Assembly: GCA_001600875.1 (NCBI GenBank)
Contig: BCLD01000008.1
Coordinates: 211,606-275,605, forward strand
Origin: Solicoccozyma terricola
Taxonomy: Eukaryota; Basidiomycota; Tremellomycetes; Filobasidiales; Piskurozymaceae
DNA length: 64,000 nucleotides
Direction: 5' to 3'
The translations under genes and the position numbers were made by a program. This document shows positions 1 through 13,397 of the stretch, piece after piece; position 1 is the stretch's first letter, and each line of letters opens with the position of its first letter. Below the pieces are notes generated by a model. The model did not search any database, had not been told where the DNA came from, and saw only the letters and a program-made list of their open reading frames with translations.

Positions 1-38
1 CTCGAAGATGTTCACAAGAGCTTGGATACATAGGAGAC

Positions 39-1378
39 ATGGGGACTCTGGGAAATGACAGCACCGACATTATCATTCTTCCACCCGACCTCTATCTCAT
101 GGATCCAAAATCCGGAGCAGTCATCAAATGTCTGCAGCGAATACAGGTGGTTCTCGCTAGAGCTATGGATGGAGCGGAATGGTTCAGGAACGTCATGTCT
201 AGATCATTGCGAGAATGGACCTGGGTAGACTCGAATGTGGTAGAGGGCGTAGTTTGTCATAGGGACCAGTCCATTGGAGTATACATGCTTCGGTTTCTCG
301 GGGTAAACGAATGGCATGTTTTAGAAGTTTGCAAGTGTTCGCTGACTCTACCATCCTCTTTAGGAATACACTTACATCGGCCAGACGGCAGATTCGTTCC
401 ACGGCAGAATGCGTGGTGACAAGTCCGTCCCCGTTTCCCAGTTGAATTGGAAGTATGGTGCTGTACATGGTGAGTTGCTGTCAGTGGTGGGACTGAATCT
501 CGCCCGGATTTTACCATAAATTGAGGAACAGACATTGTTCCCGAGAAGTATATCGAGAGGTTGGCAATCTTCGAAATCGACGACGAGTTTGCGGATCAAG
601 AACCTCAGAACTCAAAGTTCTTCTTTGACGTCGAATTCATCATGAACATTGTATTGAACTCTTCCAACGACCTGTCGGGGCTCAACGTGAGTACGGTGTT
701 CGCTTGTTTTCCAAAGAGAATGCCTTTGTATACTCAAAGACCTGAGATTAGGTCAACGTCATCGATCGCTCAAGGTGGCGTCGCATCCTGTCAAATAAGG
801 AACTCAAGCAAATGTACTGTAACATGTTGCGGTACTTAGCCTTTCACGAAGGTTCATGGGTGTTGCCTCCAGGGGAAGGTAAGTTGGCCTCCTGGCTCGT
901 TGGGGTGCTCATTGCTTAGCGTCCCCAAATTTTGGCATGTGCAGCCACTATGACCTGGCTTGAAGTCCTAAACTGTGAGTGACTCAAACGATCACAGCAA
1001 TGCGCAGGATTGGCAGTATCTTATTGATGGTTTTTGAGCGTAGTCGGCACACCCGTTCGCAACTCGCTCAAAATCTCTCCTGTCTACCTTGTTGAGATAG
1101 GTCAAGGACACAAAAGGCAGCTAATGTGGATGAGCGAAGGGATGCCGGATCGCCTAGCTGAACAGTTGGCGAACAATCGCAAGATTCTGCTGGGACTGTC
1201 AGCCGAGCCCAAGATGAAGGAGTTGATACAGAGTCAGTGGTTCAGGTGTGCCTCGTGAGGAAAGAAAGCGGGAACTCATATATCTGCATCAACTCCAGGC
1301 AAACAATCGAAGACTCCTAGAACAGATGTCGAGCGTCCACCCAAGCGTCCACGCTTGAGAAGTAATTCAGTCAGGTAG
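39..1378 (+). CDS. Unrecognised multi-exon gene with basic C-terminal tail
   Basis: I do not recognise this protein. Several consecutive exons look coding and are joined by good splice signals. One stretch near 560-690 is acidic and ends at a GTGAGT donor. Another, near 770-880, reads through FHEGSWVLPPGE to a GTAAGT donor. A 1034-1232 exon (PVYLVEIGQGHKRQLMW and following) ends at GTCAGT, and the last exon from 1299 adds a lysine/arginine-rich tail (TPRTDVERPPKRPRLRS) before TAG at 1376-1378. That tail resembles a nuclear localisation signal, which is inference only. The start is uncertain: ATG at 39 opens a long frame, but the gene may begin left of the window. Intron borders between 300 and 560 were not resolved. 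Confidence 0.4.
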
Positions 1379-3969
1379 AAGTGAGTGGTCCAGAAATCGA
1401 CACCGTCTGCGACCAATTTATGAAAACAATCTACCCAGACTCAGGAGAGGCGTACCGTCCTCCAACCACATTCTCTACGTTCCAAATAATTCCACTACAA
1501 CCGTCGTTTTTTCCTATGGGTCACCCACGTTTCATCCTCGTTGTAGATCAGATCATACGATATGGGAATCACATCCACTGTGAATCTATTCCGCAAAGCA
1601 TTGTAATTTAGGGCCTTTGTTCGATGATATCCAAAGCCGCAATCTCACGACGGAGGGATTTGTTTCTCTGCAATAACGAGCCCGTCTGTGTTAGGATACC
1701 GCCTACGAACTCGACCCATCACCTGGGCCAAGACGCACATAATAGGGGGTTTCAAAGTTAGATTTTTGGCCGCGCGTGAACTTTCTCGGATCCTGGCAAA
1801 TTCTTCTCCATTTGATTGGTATGAGACGCACGATACGGCGGTGGATACAACGGTCAGGATAGTTGCTTCCTAGGGCACTAGCCGTGCCCTATCGCTTGAA
1901 GGATGGTCGATGTTACGTTGCCCGTTGTTTCAGGGAGGAAGGGGGTCTCGGTGGCGAAATTCTTCTTCTCTTTCACATGTCAACATGTGAGACATTTTTT
2001 TTCGTATTTTTTTCCTCGACGCTGGGATGAAGGGGTCCGCAGCGATGGCTTTTGGATAGGTGCAGGAGTCAATGGGTTCAGGGCAGACAATGAATTTGAC
2101 TTCCCATCGACACGCTGCAGGTTATCTGACGAACAGATAAACATTGCGAATTCCAACGAGGCAACGACGAGAACTGCAAATGATTCGCAAACCTGGACTT
2201 CTAAAACGGAGAATGTGACGGAAGCTGAACTGTAAAACCGAGAAAGTGCAAAACATGTAACTGGAACGATGATTGCATCATAAAGAAACTATCATACATG
2301 ATCACGACACAAATCCCCACTTGTCCGATCAAACCAATCAAGCGATTTTAGCCCATCAGACTAGCCTCCATGCCCACGAGAAAAGATCATTCGACTCTCG
2401 ATCGAAGCTCTTTACGAGAACGACCATGTAACGAGAGAAGCGTTCACTTGTCCCGCCGAACTTCATCGCTGACAAGTCCTCGCCGAACTTTTGTTAAAAG
2501 TCATTTGAGAGACAAGCCCAATAGCGCCTCCGTGAAAGGGTGTGGAAGGTTTCGGTCATCAACTAGGCATAAGCTTAATGGCTTGAATGAACAAGCGAGA
2601 ATCAGATAGCTCCGAGAAATAAATCCTGCAGAGCTGTGGGAGTGGGAAGACGATGGAAGACGATGCGAAGAGGTGGGGTGAGGTGGGAAGACGTAGGGAT
2701 AGAAAGGGAGGCGAAAGAAGGGAAAATGGAGGGGAGATCGCGAAAACGACGGCGAAAACGAGGGCGGAAGAGAGAGAGAAGATGGAGAGCCATGTCAGTG
2801 ATCGAATCACCAAGGCAGGGGTAGAGGAAGTGAACTCACTATGATCATGAAGAGAAGAAAACTAAAAACTCACACTCCAAATCACTCCTTATATAGACGA
2901 AAACTGCCGCTTTCATTCTGACCCAACACGTGACTTGCGCTTGTTGAACATTTTTCGAGCGCTGCGGGGATGCCGAAACGCCGCTCAAGGATCGCATGAT
3001 CGCGTTGAGGCCAATAAGAGTGGTGGATGGCGCACATCGTAGGAAGGTGCAGGATGGGAAGGAACCTCGGAAGGGCACTCGGAAGTGGCACATTGGAAGA
3101 AGTGCCGTGCGTGCTATCCCCCTTGTCCTTCGGAGCGAGCTATTGAGCGGACTTTGACAAGGATGACACGGTAATTAGGGGAGTGGAGGGTCCCGTTCTC
3201 GTATGGGTCCTCTTTGACCTACATCCCAGCCAATTGACGGGTTGATGTTGGAGGTGCAGGATCATTTTATTCACTGGGGGATACGTCTCAAGGTTTCTCC
3301 TGCACTGCACATCACAGTATTTCTCGTTAGGGTGGTATATCACTAAAGCCCTTGTCGCCATCTGCTCTGTCAAAGCACAAGCGTGTACACGAAAATTTGA
3401 GAGGTTCAGGGTCAAGAAAAATGGGGCAAAGACGGTAGAAACGAGCCGAAAAAGTGGCTGGAAAGACCAGGACAACCCTTGGCTGTCGGTCGGTACACAT
3501 GGTCATCTAGTACAATCGTCCATGGTTCTGAGACAAGGGAGATGGATGTCGACGGACATGTGGTTTACGATGAAACGCAAAGGTACCAACATTTTTTGAT
3601 CCCGGGGTCATGCGACACACCGCAGTCTGTCTATCCGCACAGTGCTTTGCTGGCCTGTGGGTGCGATGGTGACGCGAGGTCAGGATCGAGGTATGAAGCG
3701 GAGTTAGCAACTAGTGGCTGGCAGGAGGTGCGTGCCTATCTCCGGGTTTGGGCGCGTATCGCTTCTCATAATTACGTGTTAATATAATGCGTTTTCCCGG
3801 ACATCAGCCACGCCTCAATGTCCGTCGCCACTGTGAGTCACCTGTCGGCAACAATAACCGGTTAAGTCCTCCATTCGACCTCCCAAATCTCTGCCACCCA
3901 TACACACTCACCACCTTCCTCAACATCACCTTCTTGAGGCCGCCTCAGCATCATCATTCACATCCCACC
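1379..3969. other. 2.6-kb stretch with no convincing gene
   Basis: Open frames here are short, start mostly at non-ATG codons, lack spliced continuity and resemble no family I know. The only compositional feature is a purine-rich block at about 2640-2800. I see no tRNA, transposon termini or long repeats. The last part presumably holds the promoter of the Mpo1-like gene. Confidence 0.5.
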
Positions 3970-5161
3970 ATGCCTTCTAAACCGGTCACTCCAATCGACG
4001 ACATGCGAAACGAATCCCTAGAGGAGGAAGCGAAACGTAAGGGTCCTATGAACCCGGATCATGATCTGCCTGATTGGTTGAATGTTAAGAAGCAGGTATG
4101 GATTTTTTCTGTTGTCTCGATTTGTGTTTGGTACGTCATGTTGATCACCTAGCTATATCTATCCATGGTCATCCATTCTTGCACGTAAATCCACTCTCTC
4201 CACACCAACCAACCCCCCCGCGCCGACCAAACCGCCAGCTCATATTCTACGCGTCATACCATTCAAACCCAATCAACATCGCCATCCACGTCATCTGTAT
4301 CCCTCTCATCCTCTGGTCGTTTCTCCTCATACTATCACACTACCCACTCGCTTCTATCCTTCCGAAACAATTCTTAGGTTTTTTACCGGAATGGGTAAAG
4401 GACGGTCGAGTTGTTCATCTTGGTGGTTTCAAATGGGCAGCTGTTCAAGGTAATCTCGCAATTATATGGATTGGAGTATATGTATTGTATTATTTCGCAT
4501 TAGAACCGAGAGGAGCTGTGGGTGGTCCCGTGTTCTCTGAATGTTGAATCGTTTTTCGTGGTTAACCAGCATCGCTGACTGCCAACCCCGCCTTCTCCCC
4601 CCCCCCCCCCCTCCACTCCTTCCAGCTAACATACCTCCCAACCGCGCTCATCTCTCTATTCACAGCAACACACATGGCTAATTCATCATCATTCCCTACA
4701 TCAATGAGAACAGCATGGATCGTACATGGTATCTCATGGATTGCTCAATTCATAGGACATGGAGTAGCTGAAAAGAGAGCTCCAGCGTTGTTGGATAATT
4801 TATTACAAGGTGAGAGAGAGATTTTGAGGATTGGATTGTGGTGGGGGGGTTCGAAGATGATGAGGAAGATACTGAAATCGTCTGTTTCGGGGTTTTTTCT
4901 CTTTTCCCTTTTTCAAGCTATCGTACTTGCACCATTCTTTGCTCATTTAGAAGTCATGTTCATGCTTTTCAATTGTAAGTTATCTGACCAAAACACGCGG
5001 TTGAAAGAATTCCTAACACCCCTTCCCCCCCCCCCCCCCTCCTCTCTCTTTCTCCCCAATCAATCTGGCAAAAAGTCAATCCTAAACTGCAAGCTGCAAT
5101 CAAGGATGGCGTGATGAAGGATAAATCGTCAAGGAAAGGGAAAGGGAAGAAGGTCGAGTAA
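3970..5161 (+). CDS. Mpo1-like (DUF962) 2-hydroxy fatty acid dioxygenase
   Basis: The family member Mpo1 of yeast is an ER membrane Fe(II)-dependent dioxygenase that removes one carbon from 2-hydroxy fatty acids during phytosphingosine breakdown. Five exons give 243 codons: 3970-4095, 4239-4517, 4626-4809, 4918-4974 and 5076-5161. The diagnostic parts are [20 protein letters not shown] with its metal-ligand histidines, and [20 protein letters not shown] in the second half. Both are embedded in hydrophobic segments typical of this 4-TM family. A lysine-rich end (KGKGKK) fits ER retrieval. Introns 2 and 4 each carry a 15-nt poly-C run just upstream of the acceptor (4597-4611 and 5025-5039). Exon 2 uses a GTGGGT donor, the least certain junction. 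Confidence 0.88.
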
Positions 5162-6318
5162 AGTGGAAATAGGAAGACTTGGGGGAGGGGGGGGGGGGGG
5201 ACGTGGACGTGGACTGGATGAATGGTTCGTTTTGGGGAGGGAGGGGAGGAGAAACACGAGACAAAGACATGGTGGTGAAAATTGGTAAAACTAGCAGTGT
5301 AGAAATTTAATATGTAATTGCGATGGGAATATATATAGTTGTCAGTATTACTTTGAATTGTAAAAAGTATGGTGCGCAGAATGCACGGGGCTTGTCATTC
5401 TTGTGTTGGGTTCTTAAGAAAAAACACCCCCAAACGTGTCATCCCCATCCCCATCGAGTATCATCTGAACGTGCCCCCGTGCCCTGCCACTATCTAGTAT
5501 CACCAAAAGAAGACAGCTGTGTGGTAACCATTAACGGATTGCCATGCCATAACTCGATTGAATCGACTGGATACCTACCCCCGCCCGCCGCGACGATTTG
5601 CCTCGAATTGAATTAAAACGAACGGGCCGATGTAATGCCTGTGGTGTGCTTGTGCATTTTTCAATTCAAATGTAATAAAGTGCCAAGCTGCCCTTTGAGA
5701 ACGATGTTTAACCGTGTCACACGACATGCCCCAGTCAGTCAAGGCAGGGCGGGACCGGAGAAAGGCAGCCTCTGCCGAGAACTAAGGTTGGCGTTCCCCC
5801 ACATGTCCACAGCTGCTGCTGCTGCTGCTGCTGCAGGACTGATAAGAAACAGAACCCCCCGACGAAAAAAAAAGAGAGAACGCGTAGTTGGGGCTAAGGG
5901 CGGGAACAGAGGTTTGCAGCTGCGGAACAGCGCAGACCGACCTTTTACACCGACCGTAAGAGCGAGTACGTACGACGATGCCAAGATCCATCGAGAGCAT
6001 ATAACACAGCCCGCAACAGGGCCGGCCGCAGTACCTCCCTGGCTGCCGGTTGCAACCCTCCTCACCTCCCCTCCACTGTCCCTTTGAAACGGATATTGGG
6101 ACGCAGATTCTTTGGCTTGGCGCGCGACAAAAGGCTACGAGGGATACGAAGGATACCAACCGCTGTCAGCAAATTAGTTGAATAAACCCTTCTTCATCAA
6201 CCCAACCACAGACGCCCATCCGGACCCCACCAATACACACACACTCCTTTTCCCTTTCCTTCCAACCGACATTCCCAACCGCCCCGCTTTTCGATCAGGC
6301 GCCGAAAAGCACGGAGCA
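5162..6318. other. Intergenic region with simple repeats
   Basis: This is the 3' flank of the Mpo1-like gene and the promoter of the next gene, both on the plus strand. It contains a poly-G run near 5187-5200, a short GCT repeat at about 5812-5834 and a pyrimidine-rich leader. No coding continuity or RNA gene was seen. Confidence 0.5.
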
Positions 6319-9295
<2,977 letters not shown>

Positions 9296-9462
9296 GCGCG
9301 CTGGTGCGAGCTCTCGCCAGTCAGTTGTACAGAACATATACGTAGCAGCATTGAAACGACCGACCATGCATTGCTTTGACTTGAATCACGTGATGGGCTT
9401 GGTTGATCGCGCCTGTTGACCCAGTCCAGTCTTATCCCTTCACTACATCTTCGAATGATTCC

Positions 9463-11426
9463 ATGCATGCTCATGACCGGGTCGATCAAGATTCATATGA
9501 ACTCGGATCGTTGAGCGGACAGATGAGTGTAGACGATGAAGACTCTCACGTTGATGGCGAGGGAGGTCATTCGCCGAGGAGTGTACGTGAAGAGCTGGAA
9601 GAGATCGATCCTGGAGGTGGAGCTACTAGAAGTGAATATGGGGAATACATTGATGGGTCCAACGGTTGCTGACCATCCACTCTCCAGCAGATCCAATCCG
9701 ATGGGCCAGACTTCGACTCTCGGTCGCCTTCTTCACATTCGGCCTTCTAAACAACATCCTCTACGTGATCATCCTGTCGGCCGCTCTGGACCTGGTGCCG
9801 GCATCAGTCCCCAAAGGAGTCGTAGCATTCTTCAATATATTCCCGGCGTTGATAGCAAAGGTCGCTTGGCCGTATGTCAGTGATGGTCAAATCCGGTATC
9901 GGAGACGGATCTACACCTGCACGTTGTTGAGTTGGATTGGAATGATAGTAAGCTTGAAAGTCTCCCTCTTATTAGCTGAGACTGGCGCTAAATGGTAGAT
10001 GTCCACCACACTTCCAGGTGATAGCATCCTTCCCTTCCGTCTCCATGCGACTCGTCGGTATCGGTATCGCATCATTCTCGTCCGGTCTAGGCGAACTCAC
10101 CTTTCTTCAATTCTCAACCACCGTACCAACTCGACGTCTCAGTAAAGCTGCTCTCGGAGCTTGGTCGTCCGGGACAGGCGGTGCTGGTATCGCTGGAGCC
10201 GGGTTATGGTGGATCCTGCGAGGTCTGGGAGTTACCAAGGGATTAGGTCTTGCCAGCGTCTTGCCACTTTGCTTTCCACTGGCTTTGCATGTCATCCTCC
10301 CTCCGTTCTCGCGATTGCCCAGAGGTGACGATTTGGTACACTACGAACCGATTTTTGCAACGGACGACGATGCTTCCGAGGTCTCGATACCGATTGATGT
10401 AGCTACGATGGTGGACGACAAGGCTTTATCACTATCGGACAAGTTGGAATTAGCAAAACCGTTGGTGATGAGGTATATGATATGGCTGTTTCTCGTCTAC
10501 GTGTTTGAATATGTGATCAATTCGGTGAGTGGATGTTTCCGCCGTGGGTTTGATAGATGTACCAAAGCTAACGGAAGTTGTTTACGCTGACCCTGCAGGG
10601 AATCGCTCCTACCCTAGCGTTTGATGTACCGACGTCAGGAGCATGGAAACGAGTTTTCAAGAGTCCAAGAGACTTTTATCCTTTCTGGTCTTTGACATGT
10701 AAAACCCTCGTCTTTCCATCTTCAGATACCCCTTGGTTGTCTTTCGCTGACGAACCCCTTTCTTCCTTTTTCAAATCCAGATCAAACGTTTGTATTCATT
10801 TCACGGTCCTCCCTAAGTCTACACATCCCACCACTACCACGTCGATTCCTCCTCATCCCTGCCATCCTTCAAAGCATCATCCTCGCTCTACTAGCCATTC
10901 AAGCATCCACTTTCTCCTTTTCTTCTCCCGACTTCAAGCCATCCCCATCTCATACAACCACAGGATCATGGTGGTCAACCGTAATTTCCTGGTTTTCTTC
11001 TTCTTCCTCTTCCTCCTCTTTCCCCACCATCGTCTCCAACCCCCACCCGACCGGCTCAGATCGAGCGATAACCATCGTCTTCCTTCTCATCTGTATAGAA
11101 GGTTTAATGGGAGGAACAGCATACTGTATGAGTTTTTATCATGTTGGGAGGGAAGGCGATAATGAGCCTGATGAAGAGAGGAGAAACGTGGAGAAGGCGT
11201 TTCGAATCGGAGCTGTTGGAGCAGCTGATTCACTTGGTGAGTGGGTGTACGCCCCGGAAGGGGGGGGGGGGGGTGGAAGGTTTGGCTAGGGTGAAAATAT
11301 ACTGATGAGGATATGAACGCCCCGACGGTAGGTATCTTGTTCGCAAGTCTGATTGCTATGCCGGTCGAGGTTGCATTGTGTAATGATCAAGTCAGATTAG
11401 GAAGAGATCTTTGCAAGACCTTGTGA
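9463..11426 (+). CDS. CLN3: CLN3/battenin (Btn1) lysosomal-vacuolar membrane protein
   Basis: Battenin is a multi-pass endolysosomal/vacuolar protein affecting vacuolar pH, basic amino acids and, in mammals, glycerophosphodiester export. The family signature is clear: FFTFGLLNNILYVIILSAA, then PKGVVAFFNIFPALIAK, GELTFLQFSTTVP, a YQTFVFISRSS exon at about 10782 onward, and the conserved IEGLMGGTAYCMSFYHV segment near the end. The last exon (from about 11332) ends at TGA 11424-11426. About ten hydrophobic segments fit the usual topology. The acidic N-terminus is encoded by an upstream exon beginning at ATG 9463, which joins the body through an intron from about 9587 to 9687. That first junction is the weakest part of the model. 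A 14-nt poly-G run lies in the last intron. Confidence 0.88.
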
Positions 11427-11897
11427 TGATGATGAACGCCAGGTGGACTGTTTCTGTATTGCGGTTTTTTTTATATTGCATTGAAATGCCACGGGTTCTC
11501 ATCTATCGATTCGTATTCACAACCGACGTCCCTCGTCGTTATCCATGAATACCCGAACGGTACCACTCCGGTTCAGATATTTTGTTTTTTAAGATGCATT
11601 GGATCATCTACATGATTGAGAGAAAAAAAGTTCAATGATACAAAAACAAAGGCAACTCCTTCATCCCATCCCATCTCTACGCAATCTAGACAACACTTTG
11701 CTAGGGGCATTTCCTCCAACACGATGCCCAGAAATGTGAGAGATCAGAGAGAGAGAGAACAGGCAAAAAAGGGGGGGTAATATCTAGTGTTCTGCAGCGA
11801 GAGCATCGTGTTTTTCTTGTTCAGTGAACATCGGTGGTGCAAGGTTTCGTTCCCTGTAACAGAAAATCACACCACGCAGTATGTTTCCAAAGGTCAG
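11427..11897. other. Convergent 3' flanks of CLN3 and NDUFB9
   Basis: About 470 bases between the stops of two convergent genes. AT-rich and purine-rich stretches are consistent with 3' untranslated regions. No open frame with coding character and no RNA gene was seen. Confidence 0.5.
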
Positions 11898-13130
11898 TCA
11901 GTCAGTCGGAAGAATCACCGATGGGCCAGTCATGCGGACGTACCATTTCGTTCCATCAGGGTACATAGGAGCTAAACACCAGCAATAGACACTCGCAAAA
12001 TAATCAGTAACTCATTACCCTTAATTCAAAACACCCGGAATATTAAAAAAGGAAAAAACAGAAAAGAAAAAGAAAAAGAACGGTTCCCCTCACGACCCCA
12101 TCCTTACTCGAAACCACCCGTCCTCGCGACATCATGCGGGATCAATGTCCTCCCCCATAGAAAGTTCACTCGCTATATTCCCAACGGAGAGTATTCTTCG
12201 CTTAAGCTCCAAGAAGAAACGGATTCTCGTAGGAATTTGCTCGTCATACTCGTGGAGACGGAGAGTGACGCTCATTGCGCTCGCAAGAGAATAGTTTTCG
12301 CTCCGCGGAAAAGCAAGTGCTCACTACGTTCGCAAGATGATATTGAAATGAATGCTCGCTTCGCTCGCAAAGACTGAAGGAATAGTGCTCGCTTCGCTCG
12401 CGGAAGAAGAGCTCCCCACGCTCGCACGCTCACGCTGCGCTCGTCAACTCACGTCGATACGGATCCGGATGTTGATCTTTTACCAAGTCTGCTTCCATTT
12501 TCTCAAATAACCCAGCTAAAGCTCTTGGATCTGTGACATTACTGTTGTAACCAAAAAACCAATAACCAGCCGTTCAAAGTCGAGGAGTCAATATCACACC
12601 CTTTCCCCCCTCCCCACCCCCGACCCCTCTCACCGATGACGTTCAAACTCGGCTCTAATCTCAATTGCTTTATTCCTCCATAAATCTCGCCGTATATACC
12701 AGTTAAGAGCGTTTACCAAGGATCGTTTGTATAACGATTTGANNNNNNNNNNNNNNNNNNNNNNNNNNNNNNNNNNNNNNNNNNNNNNNNNNNNNNNNNN
12801 NNNNNNNNNNNNNNNNNNNNNNNNNNNNNNNNNNNNNNNNNNNNNNNNNNNNNNNNNNNNNNNNNNNNNNNNNNNNNNNNNNNNNNNNNNNNNNNNNNNN
12901 NNNNNNNNNNNNNNNNNNNNNNNNNNNNNNNNNNNNNNNNNNNNNNNNNNNNNNNNNNNNNNNNNNNNNNNNNNNNNNNNNNNNNNNNNNNNNNNNNNNN
13001 NNNNNNNNNNNNNNNNNNNNNNNNNNNNNNNNNNNNNNNNNNNNNNNNNNNNGGGGGATTGAAGGGGGTGGGTGGAGATAGCTTACCGGTGTGCGGAGGA
13101 GAATGAGGGAGCTACAGCTGAGGATGACAT
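11898..13130 (-). CDS. NDUFB9: Complex I B22-like LYR subunit (NDUFB9), interrupted by a gap
   Basis: NDUFB9 (B22) is a LYR-motif accessory subunit in the membrane arm of mitochondrial NADH:ubiquinone oxidoreductase. The minus strand reads M-SSSAVAPSFSSAH (13130-13087), then an intron and 310 unknown bases. After these come LYKRSLVNALNWYIRRDLWR with the LYR-like start and RAEFERHR, then NVTDPRALAGLFEKMEADLV ending KDQHPDPYR. The last exon gives PPMYPDGTKWYVRMTGPS and a TGA at 11898-11900. Order and spacing match B22: the LYR helix, then an HP-P-Y motif, then a PGGT-like tail. The gap hides the start of exon 2. The final intron (11972-12452) is 481 nt, much longer than its neighbours, and carries a cluster of the GCGAGCGAAGCGAGC repeat. 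Confidence 0.85.
12240..12452 (-). repeat. Intronic GCGAGCGAAGCGAGC minisatellite cluster A
   Basis: Within the last NDUFB9 intron there are about five to six degenerate copies of a 15-nt core. On the sense strand it reads GCGAGCGAAGCGAGC, with variants GCGAACGTAGTGAGC and GCGAGCGCAATGAGC. The array begins directly after the GTGAGT donor. A TTCGCTCCGCGGAA module, also seen in cluster B, is interspersed. Confidence 0.85.
12743..13052. other. Assembly gap (310 N)
   Basis: A run of 310 undetermined bases inside the first intron and second exon of the NDUFB9 gene. It is flanked on the right by a G-rich stretch, suggesting the assembly broke at a homopolymer as it nearly did elsewhere in this window. 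Confidence 0.98.
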
Positions 13131-13397
13131 GGTTGGGGAGGGGGAGTGGGGGGGAGGTGGGTTGTGAGAGAGTGAGAGAGTGAAGAGTGGATGAGATGGA
13201 GTGAGTGAGTGAGTGAGACTGACTGAGACTGAACCTGGCATTGCCCCCCTCCCGATCCCCTCCTCTCCCCCCGTCCCATGCCGGACTCAAGGTGAATTAG
13301 AGTTGATGCGGGATTCAATTTCAATTCAGGGCAACATCCCTCATCTACATCATCCTCTTACATCCATACATCTATACACCCACCACCACCACCCACC
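13131..13397. promoter_or_regulatory. Divergent promoter of NDUFB9 and bL35m-IBA57
   Basis: A 267-base region between two divergent start codons of mitochondrial genes. It contains a GAGT microsatellite at about 13198-13216 and a pyrimidine-rich leader before the plus-strand ATG. I saw no CCAAT box here. Confidence 0.5.

Noticed and set aside
1903..2235. 110-codon plus-strand frame as a gene
   Set aside because: It has an ATG but no recognisable domain, weak coding character and no neighbouring exons. I could not support it.
2636..2844. Arg/Lys/Glu-rich frames as small basic proteins
   Set aside because: Purine-rich low-complexity DNA with overlapping open frames on both strands and no splice or family support.
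12703..13290. Long open frames spanning the N run
   Set aside because: They are open only because N codons cannot be stops.
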